Source of the DNA: Bin87 sp965217175
GTDB lineage: Bacteria > Chloroflexota > Dehalococcoidia > Lucifugimonadales > UBA3495
Reading direction: 5' to 3'
Assembly: GCA_965217175.1 (NCBI GenBank)
Contig: OZ244251.1
Span: 248,001 to 312,000, forward strand
Length of the DNA: 64,000 nt
This document shows positions 1 through 10,032 of this stretch, one piece after another (positions within the stretch are counted from its first letter, which is position 1; every line of letters begins with the position of its first letter). The translations under genes and the position numbers were made by a program. Under the pieces are notes generated by a model. The model searched no databases, had not been told where the DNA came from, and saw only the letters and a list, made by a program, of their open reading frames with translations.

Positions 1-31
1 CCGCCGGCCCGAATCGGAAGCCTCCGCCCGA

Positions 32-40
32 TGCTACAAT
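32..40 (+). promoter_or_regulatory. Putative extended -10 promoter
   Basis: TGCTACAAT lies 75 bases upstream of the M16 peptidase start. The same nine bases occur at 24976-24984 and 54605-54613, also ahead of plus-strand genes. It resembles a sigma-70 extended -10 (TGn followed by TACAAT). No convincing -35 box is visible. A 15-base imperfect tandem (ACGTACAAG units, about 64-96) lies between this site and the gene. Confidence 0.35.
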
Positions 41-115
41 GGCGGCACGTCACGCTTCATGACGCTACGTACAAGACCCCACGTACAAGTCCCCACGTAA
101 AAGGATGGCACGCGC

Positions 116-2776
116 ATGGTTTCCGTCGCCTTTGAAAAACACACCCTGCCCAACGGACTGGACGTCATCCTGCATCAGGACAAGTCGATACCGGTTGCGG
201 CGGTCAACGTCTGGTATCACGTGGGCTCCAAGGACGAAGAGATCGGACGCACCGGGTTCGCGCATCTCTTTGAGCACATCATGTTTCGCGGCACCCGCCA
301 TCACAAGGCCAGCCATTTCGAACCCTTGCAAAGGATCGGCGCCTCGCTGAACGGTTCCACCAACGGCGACCGCACCAACTACTGGGAAGATGTGCCCTCC
401 AACTATCTGGAACTGGCGCTGTGGCTGGAAGCCGACCGCATGGGTTTCCTGCTGGATGCGCTGGATCAGGAAGGGTTCGATACCGAGCGGGACGTGGTTA
501 AGAACGAGCGGCGGCAGAGCTACGAAAACCGCCCTTACGGCATGGCCTCATGGCACATCCAGCAGGCCCTGTTCCCGCTGCCACACCCGTACCACTGGAT
601 GACCATCGGCTCGCAGGAAGACCTGGACGCCGCCAGCCTGGACGATGTGAAGGACTTTTTCCGTCGCTACTACGCTCCCTGGAATGCCAGTCTATCCATA
701 GCCGGCGACATCGATCCTTCGGCAGCGCTGGACCTGGCACATCGTTATTTCGGCGACCTGGATCCCGGTCAACCGACGCGACGCACCGAGCGCGCTGACT
801 CGCCGCTGTCCGGCCGAATCGATTTGCAGATGAACGACCGGGTTACGCTGCCCCGACTGTATGCAGTATGGCCGGCTCCGGCCAACATGTCGGGCGATGA
901 TGCGGCCAGCGACATCCTGCGGGCCATCCTGTCCGACGGTCAGAGCAGCCGGATGTACCGGACCCTGGTGTACGAAAAGCAGTTGGCCCAGAGCGCCTCG
1001 GTGAATTACCACGCTGCCGAGATAGCCGGTCAGTTTCGCATGGAGCTGACTCCCGCCGACGGTCACACCCTGGACGAGGTTGAAGCCGCCGCCGAAGCGG
1101 TGCTGGAGAGCATCGCCACGCAGCCACCCACCGAGGAAGAGTTTGAGCGGGCCATCAACCGCGTCGAGATGCAGCACTACCGCACGTTGTCCCGGGTGGG
1201 TGGATTCGGCGGGCGCGCCGACGCGCTTAACTACTTCAACGTGTTCACCGGCGACCCCAACGGCCTGAACACGGCGATGGACGAATACCGCGCGGTTACG
1301 CTGGACGATGTTCTGCGGGTGCATCACGACATTCTGGCCGGCGGGCAGGTCCGGATGCGGGTGCTGCCGGAACCGAGCCTGAACGTTACCACCACCGGAG
1401 TTGACCGGACGCAGCAGCCGGCTGGTGGACCAACACCGGTTTTCTCGCCACCCCGCCCGCAGCGGGGCACGCTCGCCAACGGAATGGAGGTGGTTGTTGC
1501 CAGCAAGCCTGGTTTGCCGCTGGCGGCGTTCACGCTGTTGGCCCGATCCGGAGCCATCGCTGATCCCCTGGATTTGCCGGGCCTGTCGTCCTTCGCCGCG
1601 GCCATGCTGACGGAGGGCACGACGACCCGCACCAGTCAGGAGATTGCCAACGCCTTTGAGCATATCGGGTCCCGCCTCAGCGCCGATGCACACAAGGAAA
1701 TAACGCTGCTGGCGGCGGAAACCTTGACCCGGCACTGGCCGCACGCACTGTCCCTGGCCGCCGACGTGGCCCGCAACGCCAGCTTCCCCGACCACGAGCT
1801 GGAGCGCATCAGGCGCGAACGGCTCACCGATTTGCGCCGGGCCAAAGATGACGCCGGGTTCGTGGCCGAAACCAATTTCGGCACTCTGGTGTTTGGCGCC
1901 GAGTCACGCTACGCTCATTCCAGCCTGGGCACCGAGGCCACTGTTGAAGCGGCAACCCGGTCCGACCTGCAGGCCAGTTTCCGTCGGGCGCTGCGTCCTG
2001 ACTTGATGTGTCTGTTGGTGGCTGGCAATGTTGGCATCGACGAAGCAATGAGGGTGGCCGAGGACTGCTTTGGCGATTGGTTGGCTCCTGACGAATCGGC
2101 CGGCGATGTTGGCGTTCAGAGCGCCGCTGCCGTCAGCGACGGGCCGACGATCTATCTGATCGACAAGCCCGGAGCAGCGCAGTCGGTTATTCGATCCGGT
2201 ATGCCGGTAATTCAACGCAATCACCCCGATTTCATGCCGCTGTCGATACTCAATTACGCGTTCGGCGGTCAGTTCTCCGCGCGACTCAACAAAAACCTGC
2301 GCCAGGACAAGGGGTATTCCTACGGTTACAACTCGGGGATTTCCTGGTACAACGCGCCTTCAATGGTATCAGCCGGCGGCAGCGTTCAGACGGAGGTTAC
2401 GCGAGAATCGGTTGTGGAGACGCTAAAGGAGTTTGCCGATATCAGCGGTGGGCGTCCGTTGACCGAGGAGGAGCTGGAGAACGCCAGGACCGGGTTGCGG
2501 TTAGGATATCCCGCCGGGTTCGAACGGCCGGCGCAACTGTTGGCTCAATTGATGCAATTGACTCAATTCAACCTGCCCGACGATTATTTTGCCGACTTCG
2601 AGCAACGGTTGGCATCCGTAACGCTGGCGGATACCCACCGCGTGGGCGAACAGTACCTGGCCACCAACCGCCTGACCATCCTGGTGGTGGGCGACCGGGA
2701 GCAGATCGAGCAGCCGCTGCGAGACCTGGGCCACCCGCTGACGGTGCTGGACGCCGAAGGAGCGGTGGTGGGGTAA
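116..2776 (+). CDS. M16 family zinc metallopeptidase (pitrilysin/processing-peptidase-like)
   Basis: This 886-residue protein is a two-lobed M16 peptidase that would cleave peptides in a closed chamber using one zinc ion. The first lobe has the inverted zinc motif HLFEH at residues 50-54, with the distal ligand probably E131 in VVKNERRQ, 77 residues after H54. The second lobe (from about residue 450, starting TLANGMEVVVASK) is the usual inactive half that closes the chamber. The length fits tandem-repeat M16 proteins with both halves on one chain. No signal peptide is visible, so it is probably cytoplasmic. AAAGGA sits about 10 bases before the ATG. It appears to be a single-gene unit; the next gene is on the opposite strand. 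Confidence 0.93.
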   Translation: MVSVAFEKHTLPNGLDVILHQDKSIPVAAVNVWYHVGSKDEEIGRTGFAHLFEHIMFRGTRHHKASHFEPLQRIGASLNGSTNGDRTNYWEDVPSNYLELALWLEADRMGFLLDALDQEGFDTERDVVKNERRQSYENRPYGMASWHIQQALFPLPHPYHWMTIGSQEDLDAASLDDVKDFFRRYYAPWNASLSIAGDIDPSAALDLAHRYFGDLDPGQPTRRTERADSPLSGRIDLQMNDRVTLPRLYAVWPAPANMSGDDAASDILRAILSDGQSSRMYRTLVYEKQLAQSASVNYHAAEIAGQFRMELTPADGHTLDEVEAAAEAVLESIATQPPTEEEFERAINRVEMQHYRTLSRVGGFGGRADALNYFNVFTGDPNGLNTAMDEYRAVTLDDVLRVHHDILAGGQVRMRVLPEPSLNVTTTGVDRTQQPAGGPTPVFSPPRPQRGTLANGMEVVVASKPGLPLAAFTLLARSGAIADPLDLPGLSSFAAAMLTEGTTTRTSQEIANAFEHIGSRLSADAHKEITLLAAETLTRHWPHALSLAADVARNASFPDHELERIRRERLTDLRRAKDDAGFVAETNFGTLVFGAESRYAHSSLGTEATVEAATRSDLQASFRRALRPDLMCLLVAGNVGIDEAMRVAEDCFGDWLAPDESAGDVGVQSAAAVSDGPTIYLIDKPGAAQSVIRSGMPVIQRNHPDFMPLSILNYAFGGQFSARLNKNLRQDKGYSYGYNSGISWYNAPSMVSAGGSVQTEVTRESVVETLKEFADISGGRPLTEEELENARTGLRLGYPAGFERPAQLLAQLMQLTQFNLPDDYFADFEQRLASVTLADTHRVGEQYLATNRLTILVVGDREQIEQPLRDLGHPLTVLDAEGAVVG

Positions 2777-2919
2777 CCAATTCGTGTATTGACCCTCGTC
2801 CGTTACTCCCGCCATCACATGTGCACTCAATATAGGACACGCCGTTGTGACGGGAATAAAGGAATCGGTACGAAAGCGCCAAGGATGATCTAGCGTAATT
2901 CGCTATATTCTTGGTGTAA

Positions 2920-3687
2920 CTACCATAAAAATATGTGGCCTCTATGATAGGCAAGAAAGTCAGGATCGGGGTAGAATTTTTTCGGGAGGTAGATCTGCTG
3001 CCCATCGTAACGTTCAATGGAACTGGCGTAAAATTGGTCGTCGGTCACCACTTTTGCCGCAGATATGCGGACGGTGAGATCGTCATTTATTGTTATTAAC
3101 CCGGCGTCAAACGCCTTTTCGTGAAGTGCCGACAGGAGTATGCCATTGTGAGGGTTGACGCGGGCGCCAGCATTGACGGCCCACGGGACAATGTGACTAG
3201 CCACTAGCAAACTGGGAACAGATAATCCCGTAATACAACAACGTCCATCATAGGCGCTCATGACTGCGCGTCTAAAGAATCCTTGTCCGATGCGCGTAGT
3301 GGTTGTCACCGCTCGGTCGATACCTTCGAGAACGCCGTCGTCGCCGTTGACTGAGTAATCAGATTGTCGCATAGGGGTATCGAGATCGGACAATGCACGT
3401 TGAGTATCGACCGCGAAACGTTCCCAATCGCCTTGCATCTCATTCCACATTTCCCGGTCATTTGCAGATGCGCCCGACAGCCCTGACCTCCCTGTGGAAA
3501 TGATTGCCGGATCCAAGCTAGCAATATTGGTCAATTTCATGGCTAGGGCTGACGGGGTCCTGCCAATGGCCGCAGCCACTTCGACGATCTCTGGATTCTT
3601 GGAATGCAACCGACCGAACGGCAATCGGCAGTACAAAGCGAACGCCACCAACAGCTCCTCACGTGTCCAAATAGAACGATACGCCAT
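2920..3687 (-). CDS. HNH endonuclease family protein
   Basis: This 255-residue protein has a C-terminal HNH nuclease domain (about residues 140-215). The HNH core is visible as ASHIVPW, then NPHNGILL, then LHEKAFD, preceded by a CCITG segment where related proteins often have a zinc-binding or structural turn. The N-terminal 70 residues (TREELLVAFALYCRLPFG, then IGRTPSALAMKL) resemble the helical, probably DNA-binding, front end commonly joined to this HNH group. The gene lies 42 bases downstream of another minus-strand gene and the two may be co-transcribed. Base composition here is lower in GC than in the flanking genes, which fits transfer. Its target is unknown; it could be a solitary restriction-like nuclease or part of a mobile element. 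Confidence 0.85.
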   Translation of the reverse strand: MAYRSIWTREELLVAFALYCRLPFGRLHSKNPEIVEVAAAIGRTPSALAMKLTNIASLDPAIISTGRSGLSGASANDREMWNEMQGDWERFAVDTQRALSDLDTPMRQSDYSVNGDDGVLEGIDRAVTTTTRIGQGFFRRAVMSAYDGRCCITGLSVPSLLVASHIVPWAVNAGARVNPHNGILLSALHEKAFDAGLITINDDLTVRISAAKVVTDDQFYASSIERYDGQQIYLPKKFYPDPDFLAYHRGHIFLW

Positions 3688-3729
3688 GAGCAGTTCTTTC
3701 CAAATCAGTGTAGCCGCGCCAGGTTAGAG

Positions 3730-4236
3730 TCAGCCGATCTCCGGACAGGCCCACCGAGGGGTATCAGGGCACCAAGTGGAGGGGTCAATTTCCCAAAGAC
3801 AAGCCCATCTATCATCCAACTCGACGTATCCGTCGGGTTCTTTCGTGCATATTGGCCCCCAGCCTGCCGCGTTGGTAAGAATCATGGAGTTATCCGGCCC
3901 GGTATGCAGCAGACCGGTGTCATCGTAAGAAGTGCGAACAATGGAAGTTCGAGTTTCTTCAATGATTGCCCTCAGACGGTGATTAGAACCCGGAAATTCT
4001 CTATCGGGCACACCAATTTCCACGGTAGTTGAGCCATGCGAAGGGGAGCTGATTGCGCCGTCTACCAAACGGGGTAACGGTAGTTCGCGAATTCTGATTT
4101 CCAACTCACCGGTTCCACTAACACCGTATTTGGCGCGGTAGTAAGTTTGGTGTGCCCAATCCAATTCGTTCCAATGGTGTATCGAAAATCGAGTGGAGTG
4201 GGGAGCGGGTTTTCCATTAAATTCCTCGTAGTCCAT
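3730..4236 (-). CDS. Hypothetical protein next to HNH nuclease
   Basis: I do not recognise this 168-residue protein. It is acidic, rich in Trp and Pro near its C-terminus (CLWEIDPSTWCPDTPRWA), and has no signal peptide, membrane segment or known motif that I can see. I chose the ATG at 4236 (MDYEEF) because AAGG lies nine bases upstream; an in-frame ATG at 4254 is possible. It is followed after 42 bases by the HNH nuclease gene on the same strand, so the two may form a pair. Support for it being a real gene is the long open frame and its fit with the neighbour; no family assignment is made. Confidence 0.5.
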   Translation of the reverse strand: MDYEEFNGKPAPHSTRFSIHHWNELDWAHQTYYRAKYGVSGTGELEIRIRELPLPRLVDGAISSPSHGSTTVEIGVPDREFPGSNHRLRAIIEETRTSIVRTSYDDTGLLHTGPDNSMILTNAAGWGPICTKEPDGYVELDDRWACLWEIDPSTWCPDTPRWACPEIG

Positions 4237-4617
4237 TATCCAACCTTGGCGCATCTACCCGTTGATATTTGTGTGAGGTTTTGCTTCCGTAATTAGTTTA
4301 ACTCGATGGTTAATTTAACGTAGCGAAATGACGGTGGGGGCTCATAGTGAACTACGCCCGTCTAATGCATTTGGCGAACGATGAAACTGTAGTCGACGAG
4401 AGGCTCAGACGCCATCAAGATCAACGTGGGGCCGATGTCCCGCGTTCGTTCCTAGTAATCAGCCTGTTCTAGTCGAAAACGAGAGACCTTGGCCTAATTG
4501 GGTGGAAACACGCGGGTCATTTAGTACGTGCTGTTTTTGGAAACCTGCACATCAGCTATTTGCATGGCCGCATTTTCCAACAAACCACCCGAGGGCGCAA
4601 TGCCCTATTGTCACCCT
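4237..4617. other. Intergenic region without recognised gene
   Basis: About 380 bases, lower in GC than average, separate the hypothetical gene from the 3' end of rph. Short open frames here have no start signals or recognisable products. I see no tRNA, clear terminator or repeat. Confidence 0.5.
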
Positions 4618-5346
4618 TCACCCCACCGCCCTACGCTGCTCCGCAAACAGCCGCTCGATCCCGCGGGACGCCAGAGCCAACGCGTCTGAAACCCGCTCGC
4701 GCGGGTAGGGGTCGCCCTCGGCGGTGCCCTGGATTTCTACCACTGCTCCGGCGTCGGTCATCACTATGTTGAAGTCGGCCTGAGCGGCGGAATCCTCACT
4801 GTAGTCAAGATCCAGCAGCAGGTTCCCGTCCAGCAAGCCCACGCTGACCGCCGCGACAGCGCAACGCAGCGGCACGTGCGGTAGTGATCCGCTGTCGACC
4901 AACCCGCCTAGCGCCTGGTGCAGAGCGACCCACGCCCCGGTTATGGCGGCGGTGCGAGTGCCGCCGTCGGCTTGCAGCACATCGCAATCGAGATAAATGG
5001 TACGTTCTCCAAGGGCGGCCAGATCGATGGATGCCCGCAGGGAGCGTCCGATGAGGCGCTGGATTTCCTGGGAACGGCTTGCGGTGCGCCCGGCGTCCCG
5101 GTCGCGGGAGCGGCGCGATGAGGTGGCCCGGGGCAGCATGTCGTACTCGGCGGTTACCCAACCGGAGCCGCGCCCACGCATCCAGCCGGGCACCTGCTCC
5201 TCCACCGAGGCGGCGCAGAGCACGGCAGTACCGCCCGCCTCGATAATCGCTGAGCCTTCGGCGGACATCTGGCTGCCGGTGGTGATGCGGACGGGACGCA
5301 ATTGGTCCCAATGCCTACCATCGGCGCGTATCAGTGTTTCGGTCAT
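4618..5346 (-). CDS. rph: Ribonuclease PH
   Basis: RNase PH trims the 3' ends of tRNA precursors by phosphorolysis, releasing nucleoside diphosphates; it works in the cytoplasm as a ring-shaped hexamer. The 242-residue length is typical. The family is clear from the opening RADGRHWDQLRPV segment, GWVTAEYDMLPRAT, the phosphate-binding region around GGTRTAAITGAWVAL, and the C-terminal DFNIVMTDAGAVVEIQGTAEG. It lies 195 bases downstream of comEC on the same strand and may be transcribed separately. Confidence 0.95.
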   Translation of the reverse strand: MTETLIRADGRHWDQLRPVRITTGSQMSAEGSAIIEAGGTAVLCAASVEEQVPGWMRGRGSGWVTAEYDMLPRATSSRRSRDRDAGRTASRSQEIQRLIGRSLRASIDLAALGERTIYLDCDVLQADGGTRTAAITGAWVALHQALGGLVDSGSLPHVPLRCAVAAVSVGLLDGNLLLDLDYSEDSAAQADFNIVMTDAGAVVEIQGTAEGDPYPRERVSDALALASRGIERLFAEQRRAVG

Positions 5347-5541
5347 GGGGTGATGGCCCTCACGTGGTTGTTCTGGTGGGTCGCGATGATTCTGATCGCA
5401 ACGTGGACTGTCTTACAACGAGATTGTCCTGAAATGCGCGGTCGCAACACTCCGTACGCTCCCTGGCTGTACTGCCCCGCTGCAATCCTTGGCAATAACA
5501 CCGGCGCAATGACCCCGGCAGGTTCGGCAGTATAGCACCGG

Positions 5542-8010
5542 TTATCGGGAGGGAGGATTGGCCGTTTCAACCCACAGGTTTTGCCCATCGCTCACGAATT
5601 CTATCGTGCCATCGCGGGCCGTGAGGAACACCTGACCCGCGGGAACGTGCGATTCCAACCTCTGCATCACGTCGGGATGGGGATGGCCGAACTGGTTGCC
5701 TTCACCGGCTGAAATAACGGCGCTCCGGGGATTTACGGCTTGCAGAAACCGGGCCGACGTGGACGTACGACTCCCATGATGTCCAACCTTGAGCACATCG
5801 GCCGACAGCAGGTCGGGATGGGTGGCCACCAGATACCGCTCCGCGTCAGATTCGATGTCCCCGGTGAGCAGGAACGTAACCGTCCCGTGGGTCAGGCGGA
5901 CCACCAGGCTGCCGTTATTGGGAGAGCGAGCCACACCCTCCGGCGGGGCGCCAGGCGGTGGATACAGGACTTCCAGCATAACCTCGCTGCCCAACGCCAC
6001 CCGGTGTCCGTAGCGCAGCGAAACCGGAGATAGTCGCCGGGCGGCCAGGACGGACTGCCATTGCGGATACAGCGCGCTGTCTGAACCAACGATACCGTGC
6101 GCCACCAGATTCGCATCGTACCGCTGCAATACGGCCAGCAAACCACCCACATGGTCGCTGTCCAGATGCGTTGCCATCGCCACATCCAGCGTGCGGTCGC
6201 CGGCGGGCAGCAAATTGCCCAATTCGGTGAGGGTCGTTTCTCCGTCCGGGCCACCGTCGACCAGCATCTGGCGTCCTTCCGGCGTGACGATGAGGATCGC
6301 ATCGCCCTGTCCAACATCCAGCGCGTACACGTGCAACCTGCCATCGGCGTGGGCCGACGCCAGCCGGCCGATCAGCAATAACCCAATGAGCATCGCGACC
6401 GGAACCACGGCCATTATCGCCGCCGCCACACCGGTGGGTCGCCATCGCCCGCGTCGCTCCAGCCCGGAGGTCAGGCGGCGCACACTTCGCACAGACGCCA
6501 GCCAGATCAGTACCCCCATTGCCACGTACCAGGCTATCGCCATCGGGACGGTCAGCCAGTCGGTGGGGAGCAGGACGTCAGGCATCGCCCGAGCCAGTTC
6601 GATCAACCAGGACAGACTGCCCCAGGCCAGTATTCCGGGCCCGGCGGCCATCGTGGTCGACACCAACCCCACCAGCGCAGTAACCGCGGTTGTAACCAGC
6701 GCTGCCGGCAAGGCTGGCATCGCCAACATCGTCGCCGGCACGCTCATCAGTGGAACCGCGCCGAAATGCCAGGCCACCAGGGGCATCGTCGCCAGCGAGG
6801 TCATTATCGAGATGACGAATGAGGCGACCAGCAACGTCGCGCCATACTGTCCCCATCGCGCCGCCCAGGCGTCCGATGCCGACCATCCAGCGGTGGCGAA
6901 GGACGATATTGCCGTGATTATTGGAAGGGACAGCACCACGCCAGCCATGGCTGCGAAACTGAGCTGGAATGACAGGCTCTCCAGCAGCCAGGGATCGACC
7001 GCAAGCATGGCCGCCGCCGCCAGGAGCAAGGTGGTGGGCATCCTGATGCCGCGCCCGAACAACGGCTGCAACAATACCAGCGTGCCCATGATGGCCGACC
7101 GGACGACCGGAGGGTCTAACCCCGATAGCGTAGCGTACGTCCACACGATGAGGGCAGCAGCCAATATCGCCCAAGGATTGCCGCGTCCAGCGATGCATTG
7201 GCCCAATGCCAATGCCAGGGCCATGACAACGCCCACGTGCAATCCGGAAATCGCCAGCAGGTGGGACATACCGGCGTCACGGAATGATTCCCTGAGAGCC
7301 GGGGGCAATTCGGCGCGAATGCCCAGCAGCAGCGCCTGCGCCAACCCTGACTGCGGCGCCGCTACCGATTGCTGTATCCCCTGCGCCAGCGCTCCGCGAA
7401 CCCGGTGCAGCGCCGCCGCGGCAATCGATCCTCCGCCGGTGTCGACCAATCGGGACTGCCGCGCCCATAACACGCCTGAAATCTGCTGCGATTCCAGGTA
7501 GGCTGCGTAGTCAAAATCACCGATGGGCTGGGGCCTTTCCAACCGACCCGTCAGACGGAGGGTATCTCCGTAGCGCAGATACGGCGGCGACCGTTGGGCT
7601 ACCAGTTCCGGCGGCGGCAGGGTGTAGACCTGAAGATTGGTTCCCGCCGGTACGTCGCTTTGCAACGGGTCGTCGGGAGCCAACGAGCGCCCGCGGAATC
7701 TGAGGCGGCTACCGGCCGACTCCGGGGCGTCGGCGACAATGAGGGTGACTGTTACATCGGCGCCGGTGGGTACGATCGGGAGCGGCGTGCCCGGTGACGC
7801 TTCAACTCGCCAGAACCCCAAGAGCAGCGCCGCCGCCACCAACATGGGCGCGGCCGGCAATCGTAATTGCCGCAGACCCACCGCCAGCGTCAGGGCAGCC
7901 AGCCCCAGCAGCAGTACGGCGATGGGCGCGCCCGACGGAGCCTTGAGCCAAACCGCCAAACCCACGCCGGCAACGAACGTCGCCAGGGTCGCCTCGGGGA
8001 ATAGCCGCAA
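5542..8010 (-). CDS. comEC: ComEC/Rec2 competence DNA-uptake channel
   Basis: ComEC forms the inner-membrane channel that takes up single-stranded DNA during natural transformation. This 822-residue protein has the full architecture: N-terminal membrane segments and a soluble domain, a central polytopic Competence domain (GMSHLLAISGLHVGVVMALA starts it, with the family HLLAISGLH motif), and a C-terminal metallo-beta-lactamase-like domain from about residue 560 (LDVGQGDAILI, then THLDSDHVGG with metal-binding His/Asp). It lies 29 bases downstream of comEA, so the two probably form one operon. No disruption is visible, which suggests the uptake machine is functional, although the pilus genes are not in this window. 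Confidence 0.95.
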   Translation of the reverse strand: MRLFPEATLATFVAGVGLAVWLKAPSGAPIAVLLLGLAALTLAVGLRQLRLPAAPMLVAAALLLGFWRVEASPGTPLPIVPTGADVTVTLIVADAPESAGSRLRFRGRSLAPDDPLQSDVPAGTNLQVYTLPPPELVAQRSPPYLRYGDTLRLTGRLERPQPIGDFDYAAYLESQQISGVLWARQSRLVDTGGGSIAAAALHRVRGALAQGIQQSVAAPQSGLAQALLLGIRAELPPALRESFRDAGMSHLLAISGLHVGVVMALALALGQCIAGRGNPWAILAAALIVWTYATLSGLDPPVVRSAIMGTLVLLQPLFGRGIRMPTTLLLAAAAMLAVDPWLLESLSFQLSFAAMAGVVLSLPIITAISSFATAGWSASDAWAARWGQYGATLLVASFVISIMTSLATMPLVAWHFGAVPLMSVPATMLAMPALPAALVTTAVTALVGLVSTTMAAGPGILAWGSLSWLIELARAMPDVLLPTDWLTVPMAIAWYVAMGVLIWLASVRSVRRLTSGLERRGRWRPTGVAAAIMAVVPVAMLIGLLLIGRLASAHADGRLHVYALDVGQGDAILIVTPEGRQMLVDGGPDGETTLTELGNLLPAGDRTLDVAMATHLDSDHVGGLLAVLQRYDANLVAHGIVGSDSALYPQWQSVLAARRLSPVSLRYGHRVALGSEVMLEVLYPPPGAPPEGVARSPNNGSLVVRLTHGTVTFLLTGDIESDAERYLVATHPDLLSADVLKVGHHGSRTSTSARFLQAVNPRSAVISAGEGNQFGHPHPDVMQRLESHVPAGQVFLTARDGTIEFVSDGQNLWVETANPPSR

Positions 8011-8039
8011 ACTTCGTTGGGCGGACGGAAGCCGCGGAC

Positions 8040-8726
8040 CTAGGGTGAGCTGACGGTAATCATGCCGGCTATGCGACCATAAATACCGTCACCAATGCCG
8101 GCAACATCCGTGATGCCGTGCGTCGAACCGAACGTCCCGATCTGATTCCGGTGCGCCACAATTTCCCGCGCCCGCACCGCTCCGATGCCGGGCAGGGTTT
8201 CCAGACACATCGCGGTTGCCGTGTTGATGTTGACCGGGTTGCCGCACGTGGGCGCTGGCGCCAATAACTCGGTGTTGCCCGGTTGGGCCGCCTGCGGCGC
8301 AGCGGACACCGACGCGTCTCCGCTGCTGCCAGGGATTTGATATTTGGCGGCGTCAGTCAGGTATTCGGCCATGTTGACGCGATTGAGGTCAGCATTGCTG
8401 GTTGCCCCGCCCGCCGAGGCCACGGCATGGTTGAGGCGTTGGCCTGCCTCCATCTCATATACACCTGGGTTGACCACTTCGCCGGTGATGTAGATGGCAA
8501 TGAGCGCTGGCTCAACGGGATGTGCGCCGCCGGTATCCGGTGCGCTCCCGCCCGCCACGGCGCCGGCGGTGTCGCCTTCCGATTCGGCTGACGGCAGAAT
8601 TTGCACCGCCGATGCGCTGGGGGAGTCATCGCCCAACAACATCCAGGCAGACACTATCAGCAAACCCACCGCCATCGCGCACGATGCCAGCAACGTTACC
8701 AATCGTTTGCCGCCACTGAAATTCAT
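8040..8726 (-). CDS. comEA: ComEA-like competence DNA receptor (SLBB + helix-hairpin-helix)
   Basis: ComEA binds incoming double-stranded DNA at the cell surface and delivers it to ComEC. The 228-residue protein has an N-terminal membrane anchor (LVTLLASCAMAVGLLIVSAWML), a low-complexity linker, an SLBB domain (IYITGEVVNPGVYEM onward, about residues 80-135) and a C-terminal helix-hairpin-helix DNA-binding unit (VNINTATAMCLETLPGIG, about residues 168-226). It is first in the pair comEA-comEC. The SLBB-HhH order is the standard one for Gram-positive-type and Chloroflexota ComEA. Confidence 0.92.
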   Translation of the reverse strand: MNFSGGKRLVTLLASCAMAVGLLIVSAWMLLGDDSPSASAVQILPSAESEGDTAGAVAGGSAPDTGGAHPVEPALIAIYITGEVVNPGVYEMEAGQRLNHAVASAGGATSNADLNRVNMAEYLTDAAKYQIPGSSGDASVSAAPQAAQPGNTELLAPAPTCGNPVNINTATAMCLETLPGIGAVRAREIVAHRNQIGTFGSTHGITDVAGIGDGIYGRIAGMITVSSP

Positions 8727-9142
8727 GTGAACAACGTCATCCCATCAGCCGGGCGAATAGCCGGCCACAGGCGTCCCAACTGGTCATCCGACCACACACC
8801 TCGTCACCCGACCCGTCACCGGCTATGACAGCATTAAAACCCATCGATCAACGATTCCGCCGTACGATGCAGATGCAGGTTTTTATGATTTTTAGAGTTT
8901 TTTATTAATACACTCCCTGGAACTACCGACACCCTTCCACCGGGGCAGGCGGCGAATCCGATTGTGGACGCGAGAGTCTGGTCGAAACGACGCCATGAAC
9001 CTTTGGTTAACCGGCGGTGTGCGGTTTGCAGTTAGCGTGTAAACTATGGCTGATATTGATCAATCGCTGCGATTGCCCGGCGGGGATGGCAACCGAACCC
9101 CCGCGGATTGGCGCAATCCGAATTCCAGGGAGGTACAACGCC
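8727..9142. other. Divergent intergenic region
   Basis: About 415 bases separate comEA (minus) from the alpha/beta hydrolase (plus) and must contain both promoters. An AT-rich stretch at about 8878-8915 is the most promoter-like part. I see no RNA gene or repeat. GGGAGGT ahead of 9143 sets the hydrolase start. Confidence 0.4.
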
Positions 9143-10018
9143 ATGTTGGTAAGCCTGATCACCCTGACCGCCGCCGACGGCGTGGAGCTTGACGGCGCGT
9201 TCTTTGAACCCGCCGGCGACAAAACGCCGGTCGGCCCGGTGGATGCCGTGCTGTGTATCCACGGCTCTGGTCGCAATTTCTACACCGGCGCCACCCGGCA
9301 GATGGCGGACGACATGCGCAACCTGGGTTACGGGGCATTGTCGCTGAACACCCGTGGACACGACACCGTGTGGGTAAACCGTCAAACCGGAGTGGCCGAG
9401 GGCAACGCCTACGAGATTCTCGACAACAACCGGCAGGACTTGCGGGCGGGCATCGATTACCTGGCCAGCCGCGGTTACCAGCGCATCGCCATCCTGGGGC
9501 AGAGCATGGGGGCGGTCAAGGTGGCCTACTATGCCGCCGTGGAAGACGACCCACGAGTCGCCACGGTGATACCGGTGTCACCGGTGCGCCTGTCGTGCTC
9601 GTACTACCTGGAATCGCCCGATGCGGAGGAATTCCGCGCCAACCTGGAAACCGCCGAGCGGATGGAAGCGGAGGGCCGCGCAATGGATCTTTTCTACGTA
9701 GACTTTCCCATCAAGGAAGTGTTCTCCGCAGCAGCCTATCTGGACAAACACGGCCCGCTGGAACGGTACAACATAATCCAGCATGCTCCCCGTATTACGG
9801 TCCCGCTGTTCGTGCTGTCAGGTTCTGAGGAAACCCACACCCGCCTGCTGGACGCACCGCGGGACATGGTAACCGCCGCCGTCAACAGTCCCCGTGCCGA
9901 GTATCTGGTTTTGGAGGGAGGCAACCATTCCCTCACCAACATGATGTCCGGCGCCAGCGCGGCAGTGTCCAACTGGCTGGCGTCTTTGCAGACCCAAACC
10001 GCGGCGGCAGCCGACTAA
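9143..10018 (+). CDS. Alpha/beta hydrolase family protein
   Basis: This 291-residue protein has an alpha/beta hydrolase fold. The oxyanion strand reads DAVLCIHGSGRNFY, the nucleophile elbow is GQSMGA (Ser nucleophile), and a late EGGNHSL supplies the probable catalytic His. An Asp/Glu partner is likely in the LSGSEETH region. The substrate cannot be told from sequence; relatives act on esters, amides or dienelactones. The frame is open from 9017, but I place the start at the ATG at 9143 because AGGGAGGT sits eight bases upstream. The gene is followed 14 bases later by the TrmO-like gene, probably in the same transcript. Confidence 0.88.
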   Translation: MLVSLITLTAADGVELDGAFFEPAGDKTPVGPVDAVLCIHGSGRNFYTGATRQMADDMRNLGYGALSLNTRGHDTVWVNRQTGVAEGNAYEILDNNRQDLRAGIDYLASRGYQRIAILGQSMGAVKVAYYAAVEDDPRVATVIPVSPVRLSCSYYLESPDAEEFRANLETAERMEAEGRAMDLFYVDFPIKEVFSAAAYLDKHGPLERYNIIQHAPRITVPLFVLSGSEETHTRLLDAPRDMVTAAVNSPRAEYLVLEGGNHSLTNMMSGASAAVSNWLASLQTQTAAAAD

Positions 10019-10032
10019 TCCGGACAATTGAC

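Noticed and set aside
3604..4032. 142-residue plus-strand open frame
   Set aside because: It overlaps two better minus-strand genes and shows no ribosome site or recognisable motif.
6191..7501. 436-residue plus-strand frame
   Set aside because: It is antisense to comEC, which has full family support; high GC makes long shadow frames common.
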